Positions 10,946 to 22,062 of a stretch of DNA of 64,000 nt are shown piece by piece. Location: assembly GCA_030512335.1 (NCBI GenBank), contig JAULSU010000003.1:3720001-3784000 (forward strand), read 5' to 3'. Within the stretch, counting starts at the first letter, position 1; the number at the start of each line of letters is the position of its first letter. The notes under the pieces are model-generated. The model searched no databases. It saw nothing but the letters and a program-made list of their open reading frames with translations, and was not told where the DNA came from. The translations under genes were made by a program, and so were the position numbers. This DNA is from Immersiella caudata (lineage: Eukaryota > Ascomycota > Sordariomycetes > Sordariales > Lasiosphaeriaceae).

Positions 10946-13233
10946 GGCGGTGTTTGAAGTCGGCTTGCTTTAACCATGAATTTTGGGGCTTGCGGCCTTA
11001 CCCTTATTGTTCAGGGTGGTTCGGGTGGCACACATTTTGGCGTTTAACTTGCAGTAGAGATAGGGACCGACTCGGCCCCGTAAATTCGTCGGGAAAGTGT
11101 CTCCTGGTAGTGCGGATTGAAATTTCTCGACGTCGCCCGGCGCGCTGCACGGAGATCACTTTTCCGAATGGGAACGGTTCCGTTCCTGCTGAGCCGTGGG
11201 AAGCTCCGACCTTGAACCGGCGAAAAGTCTATCCAGCCCTATGGAACACCCGTCATCGTCATCCTTTCCAATCCCACTGCCGCGGGACGGTGAAAGTCGC
11301 AAAGTAGCACATGCTCGGCTGCCAGCGCAAAAGGCTCGTTGGTGTGTCCTGTTGTGCGCCAGATCATCAACAGGAGTCCCAGAAAAGCAAACTCGGCCAC
11401 AATAGACACCCTCGTTGCGGAGAGGTCATCGCCGGTGCCAGAACAGGATTCTGACAATAAGCACGGTATGCGACTACAATCCTCTATCAATGTTGCTGAA
11501 GGCCTATGACGCGGCATGTTTACGCGGGTCACAGGGTAGGGAGTTGAGCTTGGCTGCATCTCTCATCTCTCCCGTCCCGTCGACCTGCAGGGTCCGCACC
11601 ACCGCAACAACACCTTTTTTGTCCCATCCTCCTGTCCCGGCGGGAGCTTGCCTCTCCCTCCCCCCGAACGTGAGACTGTGGTGGAGCAGCTCGCGTCGCC
11701 TCGGGAGGATCCACTGGCCGAGCTCACCAACGACCCGGAGGTGGCAGAATATAAATTGAAACAGCATCCCTCCCTTGCAGCATCAACAGCGGTATCATTC
11801 ATCCGAGCGAGTGGAGAGAGGCTGCCTTGGGAGAGGCGCAATTCTTGGTGTTGCCCGGCCCCCAAGAAAGCGCAGCAGCCCAAGACAACTGTTGAAGTCT
11901 ATGGGAACAGTAGCCTATATCTATTGGTACAGGAACCCACCTTGCCCAGCTTGAGCCCACTTCCCCATCAGACGATGGCGGGGCTGCCAATTTGCGACGC
12001 CGCGGGCATGGCTGCAGTGCGGGATGCATAACTCTGTGCAAAATTGAACGGCGTCTTTTGTCCAAACCTGAATCGAGACCTGGGGCAATGGGACATGCAG
12101 CCGGGTATTCGCATCCGGCAATGCGGTTCTCGATAAGTCGTCGATTGGGAATCCCAGCAGGAGGAGAGCTGCAATCAGGGCCAAACGGTCCAATAGACAC
12201 GACTGGCGATTGCGGCCGCCAATCGAGGGCACCTGTCTGGGGGCAGAGGGTGAAAAATGGGTCTCCGATTAAGGTCCCAAGAGGGCTAGGCTGAGAGGGG
12301 CTGCTATGGTCCGCCGACACAAACGAGAACAAAGCTTCTCAAGACCCAGCGATCACTTTCAGCTTCCTCTGCGTCGAGGAGGCCGTCGCTCACCTCAAAT
12401 AGTTACATAGCCCTCAACTTAAAATCATTGTGGTAGGGCCTCGTGAAAATGCAGCCAGGCCTGCCCCTTATGGCCAATCCACCTCTTGGCACAGACAAGA
12501 GGTCTGTGCGTGCTGGCTCCATTCTGATGGGATGGTGCAAATGGATGCGTGTGCGTGATTGAAGTCCTGTCGCTGCGGAGGGAAAGAGAGAGCTCCCCCC
12601 ATTGCTGGGTTTTCGCCGGGTCCTTGCCAGCTTACATATCCGAATTCCCCATGCCCAGGTTCACGTCGCCTGGGTGCTGAAGGTGCCGCGTCCAATTGAT
12701 TCCTTGCTTGTTCCTCTGTGACCTTGACCTCTGAGTTGAACCCCCCGGGCACCCTCCTCGCAACAAGCGTCGTGAGAGCCAAACCCAAAGATTTTGCTTG
12801 CTGGCCAAAGCGCTGCTCCTGTCCCTTCCCCCGACCGACAGCCTCCCATTCTTCAGTCGGTCTGCGACAGCTTGCGCTCTCTGGGCCCTGAACTTTCCCG
12901 CAGCGTAACTGGAATCTCAGACCCATTTTATCGTTGTGAATAGAGATCCCGTCCATCCCCCAGGTTGCGATTTCGGTTAGCCCGCCTCCCCCTCTGCTCC
13001 ACTCATCTCTCCGAGGGTCATTTCATTCAGAAGCGTTCGGGCCCTGTCTAGCGGTTTTACTGGCCACCCCTGGAGCTGTCTTTCCACCACAACAACGACG
13101 AGAGCATCTGGCCTCCCATTCCTCTCGGATACTTCTGCCTCATTCCGCCCATCGCCACGTCCCCCGGCAAACCACCGCCATCTCCCCGCCGCCCGCCAAT
13201 TCCGATCCTGGTTGCCCACCACAGAGTTCGACG
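10946..13233. other. long divergent intergenic region, deaminase / G-beta
   Basis: 2.3 kb with no supported gene. It must hold the promoter of the deaminase gene (left) and the promoter plus 5' leader of the G-beta gene (right). The stretch 12970-13230 just before the G-beta ATG is pyrimidine-rich (repeated CTCC, CCCGCC), common in fungal leaders. The ORFs at 11239-12332 and 12468-12956 overlap on both strands and show no protein family character. Confidence 0.55.
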
Positions 13234-14583
13234 ATGGACCAAGGCCGACCGAGCGAGGTGTCGCCAGAGGCGATGCAAGCACGCATCCAGCAGGCGCGTC
13301 GCGAGGCCGAGACGCTGAAGGACAGGATCAAGCGAAAGAAGGATGAGCTTGCCGACACAACGCGTGAGTAGAAGCCATCCCCGACGGCCACGCTGCCGGT
13401 TGCGACATGCGACCGACCGCCCTCCAAGCCAATCCAATTCGCGAATTGCTGCTGACCATGCTGCTTGATTAGTCCGCGCCGTCGCTGCGCAAGCGCACGA
13501 CTCGATCCCGAAGAACCAGCTGATGAGGACGAAGAGGACATTGAAAGGCCATCTCGCAAAGATCTATGCCATGCACTGGTCGACCGACCGGAGGCATCTC
13601 GTTTCCGCGTCGCAGGACGGCAAGCTCATCATTTGGGATGCCTACACCACCAACAAGGTCCACGCCATTCCGCTCCGCTCCTCGTGGGTTATGACCTGTG
13701 CCTATGCCCCAAGCGGCAACTACGTTGCATGCGGCGGTCTCGACAACATTTGCTCAATCTACAACCTCAATTCTAACCGTGACGGACCCACCCGCGTCGC
13801 GAGGGAACTTTCAGGCCATGCGGGCTATCTCTCGTGCTGCCGCTTTATCAACGACCGCAGCATCCTTACCTCGTCGGGCGATATGACTTGTATGAAATGG
13901 GATATCGAGACGGGTACCAAGGTCATCGAGTTTGCCGACCACCTGGGCGACGTCATGAGCATTAGCTTGAACCCAACAAACCAGAACACCTTTATCTCTG
14001 GTGCCTGCGATGCATTCGCGAAGCTCTGGGATATCCGCGCCGGCAAGGCCGTTCAGACGTTTGCCGGGCACGAGTCCGATATCAATGCCATTCAATTCTT
14101 CCCGGATGGCCACTCTTTCGTTACTGGTTCCGACGACGCCACCTGCAGGCTGTTCGATATCCGAGCAGACAGAGAGTTGAACGTCTATGGGGTGGGTCAC
14201 TTTATGCAGCTCTGATTGAGCCGTCTTGCTAACCGTTGTGCACTGCAGTCGGAATCGATTCTCTGCGGCATCACCTCCGTCGCCACGTCGGTTTCGGGCC
14301 GGCTCCTCTTTGCTGGCTACGACGATTTCGAGTGCAAGGTACGCAGCGCCGAGTTTTCCCGCTAATTACAACGTTCTGACAATCTACAGGTCTGGGATGT
14401 TACGCGAGGCGAGAAGGTTGGCTCTCTCGTGGGCCACGAGAATCGCGTCAGCTGCTTGGGTGTCTCGAACGACGGCATAAGTCTGTGCACAGGTTCATGG
14501 GACTCTTTGGTAGGTTTCCTGCAGTTGGTCATGATGAGCCTGTTAACCAACCACCACAACAGCTCAAGGTCTGGGCCTACTAA
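13234..14583 (+). CDS. gnb-1: heterotrimeric G protein beta subunit
   Basis: Seven-bladed WD40 propeller that forms the Gbeta-gamma dimer and binds Galpha. In filamentous fungi it controls cAMP level, conidiation, fertility and virulence. Five exons (13234-13363, 13473-14191, 14249-14338, 14390-14509, 14563-14583) give 359 aa. The N-terminal helix (about 1-45, [20 protein letters not shown]) is the coiled coil that pairs with Ggamma. Blades carry the usual GH..WD signatures: [54 protein letters not shown]. The last exon adds only LKVWAY and the stop, closing blade 7. Spacing and wording are those of the canonical G-beta (Ste4/GNB-1), not RACK1/CPC-2. A phosducin-like gene lies downstream on the same strand. 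Confidence 0.97.
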
Positions 14584-17500
14584 AAACCGCGATGATGCTG
14601 ATACGACTGTCTTCCTCCGGATACCCGACCATGCCGCTTTGAAAGGACTACCGAGTGCACCCTTTTTTTGTTTTCTAATTCAACCTGTTTAACGCCATTT
14701 TAATCACCGCGGTTTGGCGTGGACAGGACGAAGTCACGACATACTTTTTCTCAATACCTCGGCCTCCCCCCGGTATGGATTGCGATTTCTGGCTCCATCC
14801 AGACACGGTTGGAGGCATTTTGCTTCGGCAACATGGCGACTTTCTACCTCCCCTATTTTCTGCGCGACAGTTCCGGAAGTTTTGTTTGGGCGGGTGGCGG
14901 CAGTTGTATTACCTCGGTCTTTTTTCCCTCTCGGGCCGTTGGATTGCGCTCTTGTCGCTTCGATGGTGGCACCACGTCTTTCTGCGACTCGGCGGGTCGG
15001 GAATCACGAAATCTTGGAGACGAGCAGAAAGCACAGGGTGTGGGGGAGGGGATGGCGCGCGGCCAGGCTGTCTACACCGAAACCACCACTCTCTCGGAAC
15101 AGCCCCGATATATAACACTCCTCCATGTCAAGTCGTTCGTTCCGGTGCCGTTCCTATCTCGGCCGGAGCTACCGCAACTCGACTTGAGATAGCCGCTCCT
15201 GGGACGCAACCTCTTCCCAGAATCTGTCTTCTAGTACCTCCTGTTTTATCGGTGTTATCGCATATTCTCGACCTCGGATTTTTCTGTCTTGTCGTTGTCT
15301 TGCCCGCTGGAGGTCAGACAGAACATAGGGGTTTTCTCTTTACACATGTGTTGATAAAAATAACCCGGGAATGCAAAACGGTTTTTTTATTTACTTAACC
15401 TGAAGTTGTGTGGTATTCTTTTGTTATACTTGAGGGCGAGTCCAGATGAAGTAAGTTTGTCGGAGGGCAGAGGCAGATGAGGGGATATGGGCCGTGTTAT
15501 CTGCCATAGCAAACAAGAGGTGTCGTCTTTTTCCTATTTCCTCCTCTTTAGAACTGGTTTTGGTTGCGGTTATGCGGACGGGGAATGGGCGCTGGTACGG
15601 CAGCCAAAGGCTGCCGATTCGCGTTCCCGCCTCCGCCTCATTGCCCCGGCCACCACCTATCCATTTACCTCATTTTTCTAGTGTTATATCGACGGAGCGG
15701 GAGGAGGTCCGGTTTCGGAGTGGTTCGAGGAAGGAAGGGCGCTGGAGGTGAGCGGGGAGGAGACGGGAGTTGAACTCAAGAAGGGCGTCGGGGTTGGCTG
15801 AGGAATGAGGAAGGGGCTGATGAAGGCAAGAGGGTCGAGAGTGGATGGCGGAAGATGTTGGTCGGGACGGGTAATGAGGTGGGTGGTAAGCTTGATTTGT
15901 ATCATAGGTCACGACATTTGAAGTTGCCTTGTTCGTCGTACGACGACGCTTGTTTATCTTGTCGTTCCTGTGAGGCTTTGGTTGAAACACCAGGCGTGAG
16001 ATCTGGCTGACTGCGGTAAGTAGGCTAGTTGGTAATGGGGATGCTAGGTGTTGGGGGTGTGTTCATTGGGGATAGGAGAGTTGCGTTGAAGCAATGTGTG
16101 AGGATATACCTTTGGTTTGGAGGAGCCGATGCTCGTGGGAAATGGGTGTGATTCAGGATTGTTGCATTAGGGGATTAGTTGGATGTGACTTGGGAGTGGA
16201 ACGCTGTACAGTGGGTTGGATGGCGAGGCCGGCATCGCGAACTCCGAGACCAGTGCCTTGCGTAAGGAGCGTTGGTTATTGCTTGGAGACTGGAGCGGTG
16301 AGTTGGAGCAGTGAGCTGGGAGGTGTCGAAGGAGAGCTGGTGTGTTGCCCAGGTTTTGATGTTTCATCACGAAGGTGCGTGGTAGCCAAAGGTTTCTTCC
16401 ACCAGCAGATCATTCTGCACGAAACGAACGGTCTGTGTCCCCAAAATAGGTTTCCAGAGAGTTGCATTTCCGGTGGACGAGGTTTGGAGATCAGTATCTT
16501 AACTCTTGTGCAGTTCTTATTGACTTACAAGGTCCAGGGTCGACGTCAGATTCGCTGTGAGACAAAGGTTCCAGGAGTAGGTAGCTGACGCAATTTGGGC
16601 CAAGTCGGTTTTCTTGATGTTCAGGTACCTTATTGCAACTCAAGCGCGCGATGCTCGGTGTGTGTTTCGGACATGAGTTCAGTTTCGGTAGGCATGGCTC
16701 AGGTTTGCGAGAGACAGTATTGAAGCAACTGGCTTCGCTGACAAGAAACACATGCTTCTACTCTCCTATTCGCGCACCGCTCCTTGATTGTGTGATGTTT
16801 CGTGAACGACCTACCATGAGAGGTTCATCATTGACCATCATCTCGCGTCTGTTGGGGGTATTCCCCAAGAACCGCACTATGTGTACGGAGGCACCAGCCA
16901 GAGAGGAATGGTCCAGTCCCTTTGGCAACTGCGCCCAGTGTTGTGGACACATCGGACGAGGCCTCGTCCAAGGTCAAGCAGGCCCATGTTATATTGTTGA
17001 TGCCTTTTTTTTTTTTTTTTTTTTTTTCAACAAAAACAAAAACAAAAACAAAAAAACAAAAAACAAAAAACACTTTATACACCAGGTGTTGTAGGATATG
17101 AAATAAGTCCATTGGTAATACAGTTACATGCACGCTTGGTTTCGTTCAGCGCAGTTGTAGATCTGGGCAGCGTGTTCGCACGGAGCAGATGGACACTCAC
17201 TTCGATGTGGCCCGAGCCTCCGTACGATTCACGCTCTCTCTAGTGGAGAGATGATCAAGCAAGATTCCACCAACCCTCGACACATAATCCTTTCATTCCC
17301 AGTATATTATCCTGGTCAGTAGAGGGGGATGGATTTTGACTTTCTTTGGGGAAGACTGGGGTGCGGCGGCACCCTGTGGATGGAGTAGAACCACATGACC
17401 CCCTCCCCATCAGGGGCTTTTGGTGAGGCAGTGAGGCATTCTACACTGTATCATCGCGATGACCAGAGGGTAATTTATTGAGGCTGCGGCTGGTCTTTGG

Positions 17501-19724
17501 ATTTTGGTCGGGTTGAGATTGCTCCAGCTAGAGATCCAATAGCCGGCCCAATGGATTGGGACGGCGTCCCTAGAGGGCGAGAAGAACAACGATTCCCAAT
17601 GTGATAGGCTGGAAAATACGGCCACACTGTAAATTGGCCGTCATAAGGGCCCCAATATAGGCTGAGCCCCGGTGTGTCGAGGAAATTGATGGAACTCTCG
17701 ATCTCGATATTGCTCCCGCGAGCTTGGATCTTGGAAAGTAAAGGCCCACTGCTCCCTCCCATGGCCTTGGTCTGACCCATTGCTTGGCTACACCCAGAGA
17801 CCCAGCAATATGAGACAGGTCACTTGTTTGGAAGGGCAGGATGAGGAACGCTGTTGGTGATCCTTGCGAGAAATCGGTGTATGGGATTTGGAAGAATGGA
17901 AGACCCTCGGGGTCCAACACCCACGGTGGGTCCAACCTGCCGGCCGAGCTCGATGCCGTCATCTAACAAACAGGAAGCCGTCAGGCGACCGATGTGTTCA
18001 CCTGTCCAAGACCGACGGTTGAGCGCGTGCCCGGAACTGAGAACAAGCCAGTCCAGGCTTGCAGGGGGAGCGGGAGAAATTCTCGAAGCCTTCGATTCGA
18101 TCGCCCTTTTCCTGCGCCAAGCGCCTAAGCGCACCCCGCTCCACGATGAAACAAGTGTCTGAAACACCCTAGCCTATTTCTTCTTTTTTTCCGAACCTGC
18201 GGTCAGTAGGCTCGCCCCCCCTCAAGGAAGGCAGTCGAGAACGCATTTTTGCATTTCGCATGCAGCAAGGCAAGCAAAGCACACGGCTCGCGAGGTCTGT
18301 GCATAGATGATTGGCACTCTCGTGCCTCCCCGACCCTCTCCCCGGCGCCTCCAGACCTCCAGTTTCCGTCCCTCCGTCCTCAAAACTGTTGGCGGCGAGT
18401 TTCTCGTTTCCTCGGCAGGACGGAACGTACGGGAATTTCTTCAGACAAGCAATGATGGTCGCAACAAATCTTCTTAGCCTCGCAGATCATCAAACCGGCC
18501 TAGCCTATATCGCACTTGACCTGGCGTGACCGATGGGCAGGAGAAGAGGGGTGGCGAGGGGAACAACGCGCGATGTGATTGTTTCCCCTTTCCCAGACGG
18601 AACACCCGTAATGAAGGGAGCCCTCCGTGCCGTCTCGAAGCATCCGAGAATGCCTGTGGAAGGCTCAGCTTGCCTCCGCTCCGGGCTCGTGGGATTGCTC
18701 TCGTGACCAGAGCCCAATAATGACGCTTGCAATGGCTCCTCGTATTGCAGTAGTTCTCGAACGACGCCCGTCATCCCGGCGCCACATCACCTCATTTTTT
18801 GCTCGTCGATGAAGTGTTGCCGTCGAGTGGCCGCGAGCAGCCGGACCTGATTGCCTTTCCCCTGTCGAGACCCCTGTCCGGCAAGGCCTTATGTGCGCGC
18901 ACTAAGAACCCTGTCATCCACGTTTTACGGCGCGCACTGCCGATCTCACTTCCAGCGCCCTCTTGTGTCCGTGTGGTCACTTTTCTGCGTGTCTGCTTCT
19001 CTGCTCAGCAACATCAACCCTCCCAAGCCTCACACCATCGTTCTCCTACCTCCTTTTCGGTATGCGTGTTGCTCTGTCCCCCACCGCTCCTTCACTCCTT
19101 TTCCGCATCCGCACGTTGCTGACACGTGGCTTGGCCAATTAGACCCCTGGCGCCGTGTTATTTGCGCTGCACCCATCGTCGTCGTCGCATTCGCCCATCT
19201 CGTGGCCTGAAACTTCCTGACGCATCCCCAGGGGTTCGAGTCAATCCCGACCTGCGCCCCGGCTGCGTTGTGTGGTCTGCAACCGGCTATTACTGGCCTA
19301 CTGCGCGCCTCCCAGACATCTTCCGTCCTGGGTCCGACCAAACTCCATCACACCTTTACCAGCTCTTTGCCAGTCTTCAGCTCGCGGGACACTCACGCGG
19401 ATTGATCGTCCGGTCCAGAACCACCAACCACACCGCTCGCCTTTCCCCTCCTTCCGTTGACCAAGCCTGGCCGTAGCCGCCGACGCTTGACTACTCTCGC
19501 AGCAGCACCCTGCCCTTCCCTGCCCTGCCGCTGTGGAGGCGCGATTCTATCGTCGTACCCACGTTGTCTGCTGTACCGGGCTTGCCGTACACAGCAGCCT
19601 TCGCGCTACCTGTCACCCAACCCTGCTCGCTTCCCCGCCCTGTCCCTGCACGCCAACGTAACGTACACACACATATATCAGCGTGTCCTCCCTTCCGAGG
19701 CCACCCACACCCCCCACTACGATC
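14584..19724. other. 5.1-kb gap between gnb-1 and the phosducin-like gene
   Basis: The longest stretch without a supported gene in the window. The first part (14.7-15.4 kb) is open in all three forward frames but has no family features and is probably 3' UTR of gnb-1. 17005-17071 is a T-run followed by an A-rich tract. 18.9-19.7 kb is C-rich, with CT-rich runs and few purines, fitting a long 5' leader of the phosducin-like gene. ORFs at 16094-16588, 17475-18167 and 19030-19476 look random. A long untranslated leader, an unannotated RNA or lost genes are all possible. Confidence 0.5.
17005..17071. repeat. T(23) run followed by (CAAAAA)-like A-rich tract
   Basis: Twenty-three T residues (17005-17027) run directly into about 44 bases made of A-runs broken by single C residues. 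The two halves are complementary apart from the C interruptions, so the strand could fold back on itself. Confidence 0.9.
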
Positions 19725-20646
19725 ATGTCCAACCCTACCCCAGCCCAGGAAGAGTTCGCCGACTTTCTCAGCAAAAACACCGCAGACGACAACAAAGTAC
19801 ACCCCGAAGACAGAGAATCCGCTAGCAGACACTCCGCTGATCACAGCGAGGACGAGGAAGACAAGTTCCGCAACATGCAGATCGAATCGGCCATGAGGCT
19901 GCCGACCATGGACAGCCGGACGGATTTCAAGCTGCCCCCAGCAGCATTCGACGCCAACCACGCAACGGGAGTAAAGGGCGTCATTGCCGATGCTCGGTCC
20001 TACGAGACGGCCCGACGCATGAAGTGGAAGGAGAGGGTGCGTGCCGCACGTCGTAGCGTATTCGGCCTGGATGCCGGGAAGCACGACAGGTCATCAAGCG
20101 GACCCGATAGCGACGGCAGCGGACCTGAAGACCCGGATGAGGAAGCCTTCCTTCAGCAATGGCGAGAGAGCCGCAGGCGCGAGCTCGAGGCGGAAACAAA
20201 AGGCTCAATGGTCCGGACGCGGAGGACAAGCCCCAGCGTAAGGCTTTATGGTCGTCTGGATGAAGTCGATGCCATGGGTTATCTCGACGCGATTGAGAAG
20301 GTCGGGAGGGAGACGGTTGTCGTTGTGTTCGTTTATGATCATGAGGTATGTGTGAGCTGCTTCCACTCTCGTCCGTTCCTGCTAACCAAATAAACAGTGC
20401 CCTGTGTCAGCGACTGTCGAATCCGCGCTCTTCCCTCTGGTCGGAAGCCACCCTGTCGTTCACTTCGTCAAGGTACACTACGATGAGATTGAGTTCGACA
20501 ACGCCGCAGTACCAGCCATCCTCGCGTACCGAAACCAAGGCGATCTATTCGCCAACCTGACTGGTATGATCGAGATGATACCCGAGGAGGAGGACTTTGA
20601 CAGCAACTCACTCAAGAGGCTGTTCAAGAAGCACAACATCTTTTAA
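19725..20646 (+). CDS. bdm-1: phosducin-like protein (BDM-1/PhnA type)
   Basis: Cytosolic chaperone partner that works with the CCT chaperonin to assemble Gbeta-gamma; in Cryphonectria (bdm-1) and Aspergillus (phnA), loss mimics loss of G-beta. Exons 19725-20345 and 20398-20646 join across a 52-nt intron to give 289 aa. The N-terminal half has acidic and helical segments (SEDEEDKFRNMQIESAM, then FLQQWRESRRREL) as in the phosducin helical domain. The C-terminal half is a thioredoxin-like fold: YGRLDEVDAMGYLDAIEKV, VVVFVYDHE-CPVSA, HFVKVHYDEIEFDNAAVPAI, LAYRNQGDL. The ATG at 19725 is used because the only in-frame upstream candidate start is GTG. Its likely client, G-beta, is encoded 5.1 kb upstream on the same strand. 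Confidence 0.93.
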
Positions 20647-21893
20647 AGCCTGTGAAATTTCAGCCTATCATGCATGCATATCCCTTCGATTCTTCAGCGG
20701 GGTGGCGGAATCAGCTTTCATTAGTTGCTGCTGCCTTTTCTTTCTAAACACGGTTCGGCTCGATATCAAGTCAGGAGTCTTGGATGCGGGTCTCTCTCTG
20801 GGTCTTTGAAGATCCTTTCGTGTTCGGTGGTGGAAAATGACGGTTTGACGTATGACGATCTATGTCTCGAGAGTTTTCAAGATACCATCAATATCGGTTT
20901 TGGTTCATGTGGGGTGCTGAGGGGCTTTCGTTTGTTTACATTATGGGGTTGGAGTCTTTGATACTCGACCTTGTCTATACCTACTGTGGATATACTGCGG
21001 TGTAATATGGGTCGGCGTTTCCGCCAGGGTCTTTCGGAAGTTCCAGGCTAGGTCACCTGCTTAGAGAATCTCATTACGAAGGTTTGGGAAAATGGAAGAA
21101 AATTTGCGATGGTTTTAGAGACACAGTTAGCCAGTGGACCAGACCAGTATTCCCAATCGAGCATCGAGTGCTTGAATCTTGCTTTGTTGGGTTCGGAGGC
21201 GTAGCCTAGGCATTCTTGGGCCGTGATAGCAAACTGGCTCTGCATCAAGCCCCCGTTGTATCCTATTCCACGAGTTGGAGACAGCCCCTGGTTCTCGAGG
21301 CTTCATGCTCAGCGGCTGCGGTGGCACATGCTTGTACTGACTTGAAGCCCCAAACTTACTGGATGCATTCCACTGCGTCCGAGTTGTTCCAGCACAGAAC
21401 GAGGGTCAGGCTAGAGTCGGTCACACTGCGTAGAAGCTACCGAGGTGCCAAACAAGCGAGCTGAGTTCAGCTCCCCAGCCTGAATGGAAAGGTCGAGAAT
21501 GTCTCTAGATGTATTTGCGTATTCCATAGTGGCCACAACGACGTTCGCAGCTCTAGACTTAGAGGTTCTCACGTCGTCGAGTCAGAATAGATATGAAAAT
21601 CAATTCCTTGATGTCCCTCCCTGCGCAAGCTCTTCTCTCATTTACCAGGTGGGTGCAAACGGAGCTCGAGGTGGGAGGTGGAAGCTTTATCGACAGCTGG
21701 TGCCCCACTTGGCGTCAGGGATGTCCGGCAGGTGAGTCAACAGCGGTCCTTTTCCACGTAAAATAGGTGTGCAAGTACCTGCGGGCCCGCCATTGCTGCG
21801 TCACCTTAGGCGTGATTGCCTGAACCCCCCGCCGAACCCCACCATCAACTAACACATTCGCGGGGTTGACTGGTGCTGTCCCTGATAGCATGA
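20647..21893. other. 3' flank of phosducin-like gene, no gene seen
   Basis: Non-coding by eye. The short ORFs at 20725-20961, 21048-21464 and 21484-21735 have no family features. This region separates the host gene from the mobile-element island. Confidence 0.55.
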
Positions 21894-21918
21894 CCACGAT
21901 AAGATAGACTTATCGTGG
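21894..21918. repeat. perfect 10-bp-arm palindrome with 5-nt spacer
   Basis: Arm CCACGATAAG (21894-21903), spacer ATAGA, arm CTTATCGTGG (21909-21918), an exact inverted repeat. Its form (inverted arms around a short spacer) resembles a tyrosine-recombinase core site, and its GATAAG cores also match GATA-factor sites. It lies 15 bp outside the left inverted repeat of the recombinase element. Function is inferred only. Confidence 0.8.
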
Positions 21919-21933
21919 GCCCATTTTGCTGAT

Positions 21934-21955
21934 GTAATCGGTGTAATCGGCTGCG
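21934..21955 (+). repeat. left inverted repeat of recombinase element
   Basis: Two tandem GTAATCGG units; the inner 13 bases, GTAATCGGCTGCG (21943-21955), are the exact reverse complement of 24541-24553. The outer nine bases match the partner imperfectly. Confidence 0.8.
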
Positions 21956-22062
21956 AGCCAGGATATCGTCACCGGTAAGCGATTTTATCAACAGTTGTGG
22001 CTTGCCAGACCCTTGAAATTGCAATTTCCAGCCTTGAGGCCCCTGTCTATCGATTTCGCGTG

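Noticed and set aside
13465..13776. 103-aa plus-strand ORF and other long frames overlapping gnb-1
   Set aside because: Shadow frames of the WD40 coding exons.
14719..15398. Overlapping forward ORFs of 133, 157 and 207 aa after gnb-1
   Set aside because: All three frames are open at once, which points to base composition rather than coding; likely 3' UTR.
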